DNA of 64,000 nucleotides. Source: Aquirufa rosea (lineage in GTDB: Bacteria > Bacteroidota > Bacteroidia > Cytophagales > Spirosomataceae). Shown one piece after another: positions 26,513 to 36,761 of the stretch (position 1 is its first letter; every line of letters starts with the position of its first letter). The notes under the pieces are model-generated. The model made no database searches. It saw only the letters and a list, made by a program, of their open reading frames with translations, and was not told where the DNA came from. A program made the position numbers and the translations under genes. The DNA lies in contig NZ_SDHY01000004.1 of NCBI RefSeq assembly GCF_004118285.1, forward strand, positions 62,001-126,000, given 5' to 3'.

Positions 26513-27628
26513 ATGATGAAAAGAAGACGCATGCTAGGCTATTTAGGAATTTTAACCACTGTCTCTCTGGGTTCAATCTATACCTTGAACAAAAAAGTTT
26601 GGGGGGCAAATCCCAAAGGCAAGAGACTTCAACGAATTCAAAATTCTCCTCATTACAACAACGGGGAATTTCAAAATCTCTCCTACACTCCCACCTTTGC
26701 AGAGGAAAATAATAAAATAGGCTCTATGTTTCGCGTCATGACGAGTTCCAATCATAGAACCAAACCGTCCATAGCCCTTCCTTCCCTCAAGCCTAATCTT
26801 GCCTCGATTAGTTCCTCGGAAGATTATATGATTTGGTTAGGACATTCCTCCTATTTATTTCAGATAGAAGGCAAAACACTGCTTATCGATCCCGTTTTAA
26901 GCGGCTTTGCTGCCCCATTTTCTTGGATGAATTCCTCCTTTCCTGGTACGGATCCGCTCACTGCCGAGGAATTACCTGATATTGATTACTTACTAATTAG
27001 CCATGACCATTATGATCACCTGGATTATGCTACCATTCAAAAAATTATAAACAAGGTGAAGCGTGTCATTTGCGGTTTAGGCGTGGGGGCACATTTGGAG
27101 CATTGGGGATATTCCCCCGACCTAATCAGTGAAATAGACTGGCATGAGTCCATAACCTTGGAAAAAGACTGGCAAATAACCGCTACTCCTGCTCGTCATT
27201 TTTCAGGAAGAGGGATACAAAGAAATAAAACACTATGGGTGTCTTTCGTCCTAAAAACCAATCAATATAATTTATTTTTAGGAGGTGATAGCGGCTATGA
27301 TAGTCATTTCAAATCCATTGGAGAACAATATGGACCTTTTGATTTAGCTTTAATTGAACAGGGGCAATACAACCAAGCTTGGAAGTACATACATCTGATG
27401 CCAGAAGAAATTTTTACCGTGGCACAAGAATTACAAGCCAAAAAAATCTTTGCTGGCCATAATTCAAAATTTAAATTAAGCGTACACCCTTGGGATGAGC
27501 CCATGAAACTATTATGGGGAAATAGTCAGCAACAAGAAATCCCCATTATAACTCCTAAAATTGGAGAAGTGGTTTATCTAAATAGGAATAATCAAGTATT
27601 TTCTAGGTGGTGGGAAGGAATCATATAA
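26513..27628 (+). CDS. NAPE-PLD/UlaG-like MBL-fold hydrolase
   Basis: A 371-residue protein with an N-terminal membrane segment (residues 9-28) that may be an uncleaved anchor or signal. The MBL fold is clear: MIWLGHSSYLFQIEGKTLLIDPVL, the HxHxDH zinc site as SHDHYDHLD, a later GGDSGYDSHF and the GHNSKF histidine. The ordering matches the NAPE-phospholipase D-like branch, whose members hydrolyse phospholipid head groups or related phosphodiesters; the actual substrate is not known. Two adjacent ATG codons (26513 and 26516) can serve as start. Confidence 0.85.
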   Translation: MMKRRRMLGYLGILTTVSLGSIYTLNKKVWGANPKGKRLQRIQNSPHYNNGEFQNLSYTPTFAEENNKIGSMFRVMTSSNHRTKPSIALPSLKPNLASISSSEDYMIWLGHSSYLFQIEGKTLLIDPVLSGFAAPFSWMNSSFPGTDPLTAEELPDIDYLLISHDHYDHLDYATIQKIINKVKRVICGLGVGAHLEHWGYSPDLISEIDWHESITLEKDWQITATPARHFSGRGIQRNKTLWVSFVLKTNQYNLFLGGDSGYDSHFKSIGEQYGPFDLALIEQGQYNQAWKYIHLMPEEIFTVAQELQAKKIFAGHNSKFKLSVHPWDEPMKLLWGNSQQQEIPIITPKIGEVVYLNRNNQVFSRWWEGII

Positions 27629-27800
27629 TCTGTATTATCCTTTAATTTGTTTTTATTTACCATTCAACATATTTTTTAACCTTTTAGAATATATCGCCAC
27701 TTATTTACGTTTTCAAGTGGATTTAAAATAATTGTGTTCTACCCGTTTAATATTGGAGATTCTCCCAATCTGTTAACCAAATAAATGCCCAGTGGCGAAC

Positions 27801-29045
27801 ATGAAAGACTTAATAGAACAGAACCTAAAAAATCCAGCGGAGTTGGAAAAACTCTATCGATCTAATTCCTCACTCTTCAAAAAAGAGTTTAAGCACGTTT
27901 TTGTGGAACATCCAAATGAGGCCTATTTGCGGTGTTGGAATGAAAGATTAAACTACCATCAAACGACACAAGCAAACTGGAATAAAAATGAAATCCTTTT
28001 TGTGGGAATTTCCGCTTTAATTGCCGCTATCATTTCACAAATTCCTCAAATAACAGGTTGGGAACAGGATTTGTTCTTCCAAAGAAATATTGCTTTTGTA
28101 GTCTTTCCTGGGATAAGTGCCTATTATTTATGGAAACAAAATTTCCCACTTTCAAAAATCTGGATATCTGCCTTAATCACCTTAATATCCGTCATATACA
28201 TTAATTTTCTTCCCCATTTTCCCTCTGATTCCGTTACCTTAGCCTGCCTACACCTTCCATTAATCCTGTGGTCAATTATGGCATATGCTTATTTGGATAA
28301 AGGTTTGAAAGGTGCTCTTTCCCAAAAATTAGATTTTTTACGTCTGCATGGTGATTTATTGGTCGTGTGCGCCATCATTCTTTTATCTGGAGGACTATTT
28401 ACGGTCATTTCCTTAGGCCTTTTTCAAATCATTGGACTAGATATAAAAGAAATTTATGGCCAATATGTGATCGTTAGTGGCTTATCAGCTATTCCCATCG
28501 TTGGAAATTATCTAATACAAAATAATCCTGCTTTAGTAAAAAATGTTTCACCAACCATTGCAAAAATCTTTACACCCATAGTATTTGTGTTTTTGTTCAT
28601 CTATTTGATTGCCATGCTTTACACGGGAAAAGACCCTTATACCAACCGTGAATTTTTATTGATTTTCAATGGACTTTTAGTTGGAGTCATGGCCCTTATA
28701 TTATTCTCCATGGTAGAAACAGAAAAAAATGAATTAACCCATGGCCGAATTTGGCTTTTATTGGGTTTGTCCATTTTGACCATACTCGTCAATGGTATCG
28801 CCTTATCTGCCATTTGTTTTAGAATTATAGAATGGGGAATAACTCCTAACCGCATGGCCGTATTGGGTAGCAACTTGCTGATTTTCATTCACTTGATATT
28901 AGTGGGAAAAGCCCTATTAAAAACGTCACAACAAAAATCGGAGCTTCAAGACGTAGGAAAAAGTATTGTCAACTTTATACCGGTTTATATCATTTGGGCG
29001 GGTATTGTATGCTTTTTATTTCCCTTTATATTTCAGTTTAAATAA
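27801..29045 (+). CDS. DUF4153 family membrane protein
   Basis: A 414-residue protein with about ten to twelve membrane helices after a soluble N-terminus of some 50 residues. The loop PEDEAYLRCWNERLNY-like part (here HPNEAYLRCWNERLNYHQTT) just before the first helix and the helix spacing fit DUF4153. The ATG at 27801 is preferred to a GTG at 27792. Function is unknown; related proteins are common single genes in Bacteroidota. A hairpin at 29058 ends the transcript. Confidence 0.78.
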   Translation: MKDLIEQNLKNPAELEKLYRSNSSLFKKEFKHVFVEHPNEAYLRCWNERLNYHQTTQANWNKNEILFVGISALIAAIISQIPQITGWEQDLFFQRNIAFVVFPGISAYYLWKQNFPLSKIWISALITLISVIYINFLPHFPSDSVTLACLHLPLILWSIMAYAYLDKGLKGALSQKLDFLRLHGDLLVVCAIILLSGGLFTVISLGLFQIIGLDIKEIYGQYVIVSGLSAIPIVGNYLIQNNPALVKNVSPTIAKIFTPIVFVFLFIYLIAMLYTGKDPYTNREFLLIFNGLLVGVMALILFSMVETEKNELTHGRIWLLLGLSILTILVNGIALSAICFRIIEWGITPNRMAVLGSNLLIFIHLILVGKALLKTSQQKSELQDVGKSIVNFIPVYIIWAGIVCFLFPFIFQFK

Positions 29046-29057
29046 GGCATAAAAAGT

Positions 29058-29087
29058 GAGGTCATACGTATGTGACCTCTCTTTTTT
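29058..29087 (+). terminator. Terminator after the DUF4153 gene, possibly bidirectional
   Basis: GAGGTCA and TGACCTC form a seven-base stem around an ATACGTAT-containing loop, followed by a six-T run on the plus strand and five T on the minus side. It may also stop the convergent amidohydrolase transcript. Confidence 0.82.
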
Positions 29088-29100
29088 ATTTCATATTTTA

Positions 29101-30087
29101 CTATTGGTATTTAGTCGGATCCAATCGGAAAAAGCGAACTGCATTATTGAAAAAAATATCTCTTTTTTGATCAAAAGAAAGGTAGTTGGCATTTTCAATT
29201 ACGCCAATGGATGTTTCCAATAATTTTGGCCATACCATTAAGTCCGTGCCATACATAATTCTCTTGCCAAAACCTGCCTGCACCAATCTTTTCAAATAGA
29301 GATGGATTTCTTCTAATGGATAGCTCCAAATCATTCCTGCCAGATCTACATACACATGTGAATTAGCCCCCATCAAAGCAATCATTTCATCGATCATTGG
29401 ATATCCGGCATGCATGACCCATACTTTCAATTTAGGATGTCTAGCCAAAAGATCCTCCAATAAAAGTGGATTCCCTAAAGAGGCTCGGTATTTAGGGGAT
29501 GTTAAATTAGCCATGCCATTTCCTCCCGTTCCCATGTGTATAGCCACTGGGATATTCAAACGCTCAGCTACTTCAAAATATTTATCCACCGAAGGGTCGC
29601 TAGGAGATAAGCCTTGGTATTGAAGACCTACCTCTCCTACCACCTTATAAAATCCTGTTTTCAATGAATCTTCAAATGCCTGAACAGATATTCCATTAGC
29701 GGAATTAAAACCAATGGAAGGAATTACCCTACCTGGTTCTGCTGCTTTTTTCCAATTGCGAATCACCTGAGGGTCTCCTGAAGCCACAATGGTCATGTTC
29801 AAGCGTTTCATGGTTTTCATTAATTCATCCTGAAATTCCTGATCGGATTTAGCGGCTTTCAACATGATAGCCCCATCTGCACTCAAAAATTTAGGCATGG
29901 GTTCATTAGGATCTGTACCTGGCATATTACTTAAAAACCAGGGCGACATATCAGATGCAAAATTTGGATTAACCTTCATCGCATGTACATGCACATCTAT
30001 AATAGGAAGGTGTTTTGAAGAACTTACTTGAGCAAAGCTGACATTTGCCCAAATTAAACCCAACGCAAGTAATAGTGTTTTTTTCAT
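29101..30087 (-). CDS. Secreted amidohydrolase (TIM-barrel metal-dependent hydrolase)
   Basis: A 328-residue protein from the ATG at 30087, which gives a signal peptide (MKKTLLLALGLIWANVSFAQ). The first metal site is PIIDVHVHAMK; later VAIHMGTGG, VMHAGYP and the catalytic aspartate in MYGTDLMVWP follow the order of the amidohydrolase-2 family. Members hydrolyse or decarboxylate small carboxylates; the substrate here is unknown. It starts four bases after the stop of the esterase upstream, so the two enzymes are probably co-translated and may act on one compound in sequence. Confidence 0.85.
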   Translation of the reverse strand: MKKTLLLALGLIWANVSFAQVSSSKHLPIIDVHVHAMKVNPNFASDMSPWFLSNMPGTDPNEPMPKFLSADGAIMLKAAKSDQEFQDELMKTMKRLNMTIVASGDPQVIRNWKKAAEPGRVIPSIGFNSANGISVQAFEDSLKTGFYKVVGEVGLQYQGLSPSDPSVDKYFEVAERLNIPVAIHMGTGGNGMANLTSPKYRASLGNPLLLEDLLARHPKLKVWVMHAGYPMIDEMIALMGANSHVYVDLAGMIWSYPLEEIHLYLKRLVQAGFGKRIMYGTDLMVWPKLLETSIGVIENANYLSFDQKRDIFFNNAVRFFRLDPTKYQ

Positions 30088-30091
30088 GTCA

Positions 30092-31261
<1,170 letters not shown>

Positions 31262-31418
31262 CTATATTGTATCTAATTGCTACAATATAGGAAGCGAATT
31301 TTAATATACCTGACAAAGCTTCCAATTAATGATAACCCCTCCAATAATTATAAAATTTCTTACGCTTAAGCGATTAGAAATCATCCTTTTACTCCTTTTA
31401 CTCAAAAACAGCCTACCC

Positions 31419-33449
31419 ATGCTCAAATCAAAGTATTCATACTCAATCCTTGTTGGTTTTCTAGTATTGCTATCCAACAGTCAAATTCAAGCTCAACAAA
31501 AAATCCAACAGGTACCATTGGGGAATAAAAACCTGGATATCCTTCAGATAGAAAAACTGCAGTTTAAGGATTTAAATAAGAACAAGAAGCTAGACCCTTA
31601 TGAGGATTGGCGCTTACCTGTGGGGCCCAGAGTAAAAGATCTACTTTCTCAAATGAGCTTAGAAGAAAAGGTGGGTTTTATGCTCATCAGCACTACCCGC
31701 ATGGGAGGTGATAATGTATTTGGAGGGGCGCCTTCCGCTGGCCCGGCTACTCCTATCAATGACGGCTTTAATGAGGAAGATTTAATTCAAAACACCAATA
31801 TGTTCACCCGAAAACCATTGGGCGCTCCCAACATGGCGGCAGCAGGAACAAGCAAAGGTGTGAAAGAATTTCACTTGAGACATTTCATTTTACGTGCCAA
31901 TGCTTCCCCGGAAATTATGGCCAAATGGTCAAATAACCTTCAAGCATTGTGTGAAGGAACCCGTCTAGGAATTCCGGCCATTGTTGCATCCAATCCAAGA
32001 AATCACGTAACCACAGATGCCTCCGTTGGATTGAGTGTAGGGCTTACCGCATTTTCTAAATGGCCAGGAGAATTGGGCTTAGCCGCCATGAGGGACTTCA
32101 ATCTTACCCGTCAATTTGCAGAGATTGCCGCCAAAGAGTGGAAGGCAGTAGGTTTAAGAAAAGGCTACATGTATATGGCAGATCTTGCCACAGAACCTCG
32201 TTGGCAAAGAGTAGAAGGCACTTTTGGGGAAGATGCGGATTTAACTTCCCGCATGATTCAAGAAATCATTCTTGGGTTTCAGGGGAAAAAATTAAGTCAA
32301 CATTCCGTGGCCATGACCACAAAACATTTTCCAGGTGGAGGCCCTCAAGTAGATGGACAAGATTCTCATTTTGATTGGGGAAAGTTTGCTCATTATCCGG
32401 GAGGTATGTTTGATTACCACGTCAAGCCATTTAAAGCAGCCATAGCTGCTGGTACTTCTGCTATTATGCCTTATTATTCTGCCCCTAAAGGCAAAGAATT
32501 TGAAGAAGTGGGTTTCTCCTACAATAAGGCGATGATTGACGAATTATTACAAAAAAAATTGGGCTTTCATGGTATCATCAATTCAGATACAGGTCCTATT
32601 GAAATGATGCCTTGGGGAGTAGAAAATTTAACTATTCCCGAAAGATATAAAAAGGCTATTGATGCGGGCGTTGATATATTTTCAGGAGCCGCTGATCCTC
32701 GTACCTTATTAGAAACGGTTAAAAAAGGCATGGTTACGGAAGAAAGAATCAACCATTCGGTCGCTAAATTATTAACAGAAAAATTTGAACTAGGCTTATT
32801 CGAAAATCCCTACGTGGACGTACAGGCCGCCTCCTCCATCATAGGAGATAAAAAATCGACTGAATTGGCCAACTTGGCCTTACGCAAATCTATCGTTCTT
32901 TTGCGCAATGACCAACAGGTATTACCGCTTAAAAAGAAAACCAAAGTATATTTCGAGACCTATTTTAATACGGGTAGAAATTCAGATATCATCAAAGTCG
33001 CTAAACCAAATTATCCAGACCTGGAATTTGTGGATCGTAAAGAAAACGCTGACGTGATTGTGGTATGGCTAATTCCCAATGGAGGAGGCCTATTTAGTTC
33101 TCAAGGTACAAAAATTGATTTGCGATTATCCGCTAATCGGATTGATGTGGCACATGTCAATGAGTTGATTAATAGCAAACCGACGATCGTTGCCATTAAT
33201 TATACCAATCCTTGGGTCATTGAGGAAATTGACCATAAAAATACCCATTCCCTGCTTGCCACTTTTGGAACCACACAAGATGCCCTGTTAGATATTATTA
33301 CAGGTAAATTTAACCCTAGTGGAAAAATGCCCTTTAGCACCCCTAAAAATATGAAAGTCGTAGAGGAAAATAAATCCGATGTGCCTGGTTATATGGAAGG
33401 ACCAGATTATGGATTATTCTCCTTTGGACATGGACTCTCCTACAAATAA
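31419..33449 (+). CDS. Glycoside hydrolase family 3 protein, exported
   Basis: A 676-residue enzyme from the ATG at 31419, which directly precedes a signal peptide (SILVGFLVLLSNSQIQAQ); an earlier ATG at 31329 would bury it behind 30 residues. The N-terminal GH3 barrel contains LSLEEKVGFML-like, TTKHFPGGGP and the nucleophile region HGIINSDTG, with the aspartate after NS. The C-terminal domain has VLLRNDQQVLPL and the closing GKMPFSTP and DYGLFSFGHGLSY segments. The family removes terminal beta-linked sugars, most often glucose or xylose; specificity is not readable here. Confidence 0.9.
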   Translation: MLKSKYSYSILVGFLVLLSNSQIQAQQKIQQVPLGNKNLDILQIEKLQFKDLNKNKKLDPYEDWRLPVGPRVKDLLSQMSLEEKVGFMLISTTRMGGDNVFGGAPSAGPATPINDGFNEEDLIQNTNMFTRKPLGAPNMAAAGTSKGVKEFHLRHFILRANASPEIMAKWSNNLQALCEGTRLGIPAIVASNPRNHVTTDASVGLSVGLTAFSKWPGELGLAAMRDFNLTRQFAEIAAKEWKAVGLRKGYMYMADLATEPRWQRVEGTFGEDADLTSRMIQEIILGFQGKKLSQHSVAMTTKHFPGGGPQVDGQDSHFDWGKFAHYPGGMFDYHVKPFKAAIAAGTSAIMPYYSAPKGKEFEEVGFSYNKAMIDELLQKKLGFHGIINSDTGPIEMMPWGVENLTIPERYKKAIDAGVDIFSGAADPRTLLETVKKGMVTEERINHSVAKLLTEKFELGLFENPYVDVQAASSIIGDKKSTELANLALRKSIVLLRNDQQVLPLKKKTKVYFETYFNTGRNSDIIKVAKPNYPDLEFVDRKENADVIVVWLIPNGGGLFSSQGTKIDLRLSANRIDVAHVNELINSKPTIVAINYTNPWVIEEIDHKNTHSLLATFGTTQDALLDIITGKFNPSGKMPFSTPKNMKVVEENKSDVPGYMEGPDYGLFSFGHGLSYK

Positions 33450-33517
33450 TTTGCTAGTTAATTGTATCAATCGGACTTGTTATAACATCTTTTTAATTTA
33501 GAAAAAATGATCATTTT

Positions 33518-34156
33518 ATGAGTCCAAAAGTAGATGCCTTTTTAGTCCAACTAAATAAATGGCAGGCTGAATTAAGCTTACTTAGAAGTTTATTATTGGA
33601 AATGGAATTAGACGAGGATTTGAAATGGGGTTCTCCTTGCTATTCTTTTGAAAATTCTAATTTGGTCATTCTACAAGGTTTTAAAGAATACTTCGCCATC
33701 CTATTTTTTAAAGGGGTGCTTCTAAAAGATTCCGAAAAGGTATTTACTAAACCAGGAGAAAATACCCAATCAAGTCGGCAAATTCGATTCCGAAATATCG
33801 ATGATATTCTGTCGAAAGAATCATTGATTAAAGCCTATATAAAAGAGGCAATCGAGGTAGAGAAATCCGGCGAGAAGGTCGCCCTAAAAAAAATAGAAGA
33901 CTACGCGGTTCCCAAAGAGTTTCAAGAAGCCATGATGGAAGATGAAGCTCTTAAATCGGCCTTTGCCAAATTAAGTCCGGGCCGACAAAGGATGTATTTA
34001 ATTCATTTTGCCGAGGCAAAACAAGAATCTACCAGATTGGCGCGTATTGAAAAAAATAAGGGACGAATACTGATGGGCAAAGGTTTGGGGGATTGTATAT
34101 GTGGCCTTTCCCAAAAAATGCCCACTTGCGATGGATCCCATAAACATATGAGATAA
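33518..34156 (+). CDS. YdeI/DUF1801-like protein with CDGSH-type C-terminus
   Basis: A 212-residue protein. Residues about 15-120 form a DUF1801 domain (DLKWGSPCYSFENSNLVILQGFKEYFAILF), and residues 125-185 a YdeI/OmpD-associated region (FAKLSPGRQRMYLIHFAEAK and TRLARIEKNKGRIL). The last 25 residues add CICGLSQKMPTCDGSH, with Cys193, Cys195, Cys204 and His208 spaced exactly as the three-cysteine, one-histidine [2Fe-2S] ligands of CDGSH proteins. Whether a cluster binds is inference. There is no signal peptide. It is convergent with the AraC gene, three bases between stops. Confidence 0.85.
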   Translation: MSPKVDAFLVQLNKWQAELSLLRSLLLEMELDEDLKWGSPCYSFENSNLVILQGFKEYFAILFFKGVLLKDSEKVFTKPGENTQSSRQIRFRNIDDILSKESLIKAYIKEAIEVEKSGEKVALKKIEDYAVPKEFQEAMMEDEALKSAFAKLSPGRQRMYLIHFAEAKQESTRLARIEKNKGRILMGKGLGDCICGLSQKMPTCDGSHKHMR

Positions 34157-34159
34157 AAA

Positions 34160-35086
34160 TCATCGATTCAAATTTCGTCGATAATCCAAGGGAGTTATTC
34201 CGACTTTATTTTTAAAAAATCGGGAAAAATGGGGCGCATAGCTAAATCCTAATTGTAAAGAAACTTCATTAATATTTTTCTCAAAATCATGCAATAATTC
34301 TTTTGCCTGATCAATCATAATTTGGTGCATCATTTCCATCGGCGTTTGATGCGATTCTTTCTTAATAATATCCCCTAAATAATTGGTAGATAAATGTAAT
34401 TTTTCTGCAAAATAATGGACACTTGGCAAGCCATAATCGTCAGATTTACCAGTCATTATATATTCCCTAACCAATTCTGCAAATTTATCAGAAATATGTT
34501 GATGTAAGGGCTGTCTACTTGTAAATTGTCTTTGATAATATCGACTACAATAAGCCAATAAAAGTTCAATTTGGTTAATAATTATTTGCTTATTTAAACT
34601 GTCGAATTTAGGGCTGATTTCCTGATTAATTTTACCCAAAATATCGACCAAATTATTCCTTTCTTCTTCATCTACATGCAAGGCTTCATTATGCTCATAA
34701 GAAAAAAAGGAATAATTATGAATTTGCTTGTGCAAGGAAGTCCCACGAATTAATTCCTCATCAAATATCAAGCATAATCCCTGAGGAACGGACAGAGTTC
34801 CCACCTTATCCACTTTATAAATTTGATTAGGCGCAAAAAACAAGAGCGTTCCTGCATCATAGTCATATTGACTAATACCATATTTTAAATCCCCACAGTG
34901 AATATCTTTCAACATGATGCAGTAAAAGCCCATTCTTATCCACTCACGGAATTTAGGAGTAGTTTTAGAAAAATCTAATATACTTATCCAAGGGTTTATA
35001 GTCTCATGATCATTATACCTATTAAATGAATCAACAGAATCCATATTTCTGATACGACTTTCCTCTTCAAACTTCCTTTGTTCCAT
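34160..35086 (-). CDS. AraC family transcriptional regulator
   Basis: A 308-residue regulator with an N-terminal cupin-like sensing part (residues 25-130, including FAPNQIYKVDK) and a C-terminal double helix-turn-helix: VHYFAEKLHLSTNYLGDIIKKE and NEVSLQLGFSYAPHFSRFFKNKVGITPLDYRR. It closely resembles the regulator at 41428-42342, including the DFSKT start, MTGKSDDYGLPSVHYFAEKLHLS and the spacing of motifs, so the two arose by duplication. It is divergent from the paralogous exported proteins at 35180 and 36000, its likely targets. An ATG at 35044 is an alternative start by alignment with the paralogue. Confidence 0.92.
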   Translation of the reverse strand: MEQRKFEEESRIRNMDSVDSFNRYNDHETINPWISILDFSKTTPKFREWIRMGFYCIMLKDIHCGDLKYGISQYDYDAGTLLFFAPNQIYKVDKVGTLSVPQGLCLIFDEELIRGTSLHKQIHNYSFFSYEHNEALHVDEEERNNLVDILGKINQEISPKFDSLNKQIIINQIELLLAYCSRYYQRQFTSRQPLHQHISDKFAELVREYIMTGKSDDYGLPSVHYFAEKLHLSTNYLGDIIKKESHQTPMEMMHQIMIDQAKELLHDFEKNINEVSLQLGFSYAPHFSRFFKNKVGITPLDYRRNLNR

Positions 35087-35092
35087 ACACCT

Positions 35093-35119
35093 GTAAAATG
35101 GTAAGTATTACCGTAAAAT
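35093..35119. promoter_or_regulatory. Palindrome and direct repeat between the AraC gene and exported paralogues
   Basis: A 13-base perfect palindrome, GGTAA-GTA-TTACC at 35100-35112, lies between two direct GTAAAAT copies (35093-35099 and 35113-35119) 20 bases apart. Paired half-sites with two-turn spacing fit AraC-type binding. It is next to the AraC start, so autoregulation is possible. Confidence 0.45.
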
Positions 35120-35179
35120 TTATCAGCCATTTATAACTGCACTGATCTAATTTTACAATTTAAATCAATTTAAGTAGAA

Positions 35180-35947
35180 ATGAAAAATGCCATTGTATAT
35201 CTATTTTGTCTATTATTAACTCAACCTCTTTCCTTATATTCTCAAGAGTTACAAGATGACAAAGCTACTCAAATTAGTGGTTCCATAGGGATTACGAATA
35301 ATGGAATATCCATAGTGCCTTCCTTCTCATTAGAAAAACCTGCTTCAGTATTTAACATGTCCATTTCAAAAGGTAGATTTAGTTTTGATCCCGAATTGGC
35401 GTTCTCATTAGAGGCAAAACCTTGGTATTCCTTATTTTGGTTTCGTTATAATCTCAGCCCCAAGCAATCAAAATTTAGTATGAATGTTGGTACCCATTTA
35501 GGCCTCAATTTTGTATCTATCCCTCTACCAAGGACCCAAGATTCACTTCAAATTCAAAAAACGGACCGCTATTGGGTATTAGAATTATTCCCTAGGTATC
35601 AAATATCCAAACACTTAACGATGGGAATATATTTTTTAAGATCTCATGGATTAAACCCAGCTACTTTAAACGCTCTAAACTTTGTCACCTTATACATCGA
35701 CATCTCAGAAATTAAAATAAGTAAAAAAGCTACCGTTGGGATTACTCCACAGTTTTATTACTTGAACATCGACGGAAAAGAGGGATATTATTTGACTTCA
35801 GAGTTTAGCTTAAGAATGAGTGATTTTCCAATAATATTTAAATCGACAATAAATAAAACCTTTGAATCAAAGGTAGAAGGATCTAAACCATTTTTATGGA
35901 ATATTAAGCTTGTTTATCCCTTCAAAGCAGGGAAATTAAGACCATAA
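35180..35947 (+). CDS. Exported protein, first of a tandem paralogue pair
   Basis: A 255-residue protein with a signal peptide (about residues 1-22) and no domain I recognise. The mature part is strand-rich, with repeats of aromatic and small residues, for example ITNNGISIVPSFSL, KGRFSFDPELAF and PWYSLFWFRYNLS, suggestive of a small beta barrel or an outer-membrane-associated protein. It shares most of its motifs in the same order with the next gene at 36000. Both face the AraC gene at 35086. The function is unknown. Confidence 0.8.
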   Translation: MKNAIVYLFCLLLTQPLSLYSQELQDDKATQISGSIGITNNGISIVPSFSLEKPASVFNMSISKGRFSFDPELAFSLEAKPWYSLFWFRYNLSPKQSKFSMNVGTHLGLNFVSIPLPRTQDSLQIQKTDRYWVLELFPRYQISKHLTMGIYFLRSHGLNPATLNALNFVTLYIDISEIKISKKATVGITPQFYYLNIDGKEGYYLTSEFSLRMSDFPIIFKSTINKTFESKVEGSKPFLWNIKLVYPFKAGKLRP

Positions 35948-35999
35948 TTTCATTTAACTGAAAAAAAGCCGACCTTTGTATTTCCATTTAATAACCCCC

Positions 36000-36761
36000 A
36001 TGAAACTTACAACCACTCTCTTGCTAGTTTTACTAGTAAGTGTAAACCATTTATTTGCTCAAACTGATACAACTAAAACACCCTCTTTTTTTGCTGGTCA
36101 GATTACCGCCACCAACAACGGTGTGTCCTTAATTCCTTCCTTTTCACTGGGTAAACCTGCAGTATTATTTGACTTATCTATTGGAAAAGGGCGCTTAAGT
36201 TTTGACCCTATGTTCCGCTTTGCTATGAATGGTAAACCTTGGGCCTTTGTGCTTTGGTGGAGATATAAAGCGATCCAACAAAAAAACTTCAAAATGAGTG
36301 TTGGGGCACATCCAGCCTTTGTTTTTCGTTCAGAAGAAGCCAACGTAAACGGAGTAAATACCACGTATTTAAAGGCGCAAAGGTTTTTTGCTTGGGAAGC
36401 AACTCCCACCCTTTCCATTCATAAAAATATATCTCTAGGATTTAATTATTTAGGCTCCGCTGGCTTAAGCAAAGACGTGACACAAAGCACCACTTTTTTA
36501 TCTTTTAAAACCATTTTCTCCCATTTATCCTTGGATAAAAACTGGAATGCCACAGTCATTCCTCAGTTTTTTTACCTCAATATGGATGGAGTAGACGGAA
36601 CTTACCTGAGTGGTACACTCATCATTTCCAAAAATAAAAGTCCATTTACTTTAACCAGCATTTTTAGTAAAAAACTCCGCTCAGCTTTAGCAGGAGATGA
36701 TTTACTTTGGAGCGTTGGGCTTAATTATAATTTTAATCATCTATTTAGGCGAGTAAACTAA
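36000..36761 (+). CDS. Exported protein, second of a tandem paralogue pair
   Basis: A 253-residue protein from the ATG at 36000 (an earlier TTG at 35976 is unlikely), with a signal peptide ending near LFAQ. It parallels the preceding protein: ATNNGVSLIPSFSLGKPA, KGRLSFDPMFRFAMNGKPW and VIPQFFYLNMDGVDGTYL align with segments of the first copy. The pattern of alternating strands again fits a small outer-membrane barrel, without a recognisable family. It ends four bases into the convergent hydrolase gene. The function is unknown. Confidence 0.8.
   Translation: MKLTTTLLLVLLVSVNHLFAQTDTTKTPSFFAGQITATNNGVSLIPSFSLGKPAVLFDLSIGKGRLSFDPMFRFAMNGKPWAFVLWWRYKAIQQKNFKMSVGAHPAFVFRSEEANVNGVNTTYLKAQRFFAWEATPTLSIHKNISLGFNYLGSAGLSKDVTQSTTFLSFKTIFSHLSLDKNWNATVIPQFFYLNMDGVDGTYLSGTLIISKNKSPFTLTSIFSKKLRSALAGDDLLWSVGLNYNFNHLFRRVN

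Noticed and set aside
32060-32374. 104-codon plus-strand open frame
   Set aside because: It is a shifted frame inside the GH3 gene, rich in arginine, serine and histidine, without a plausible start or motif.
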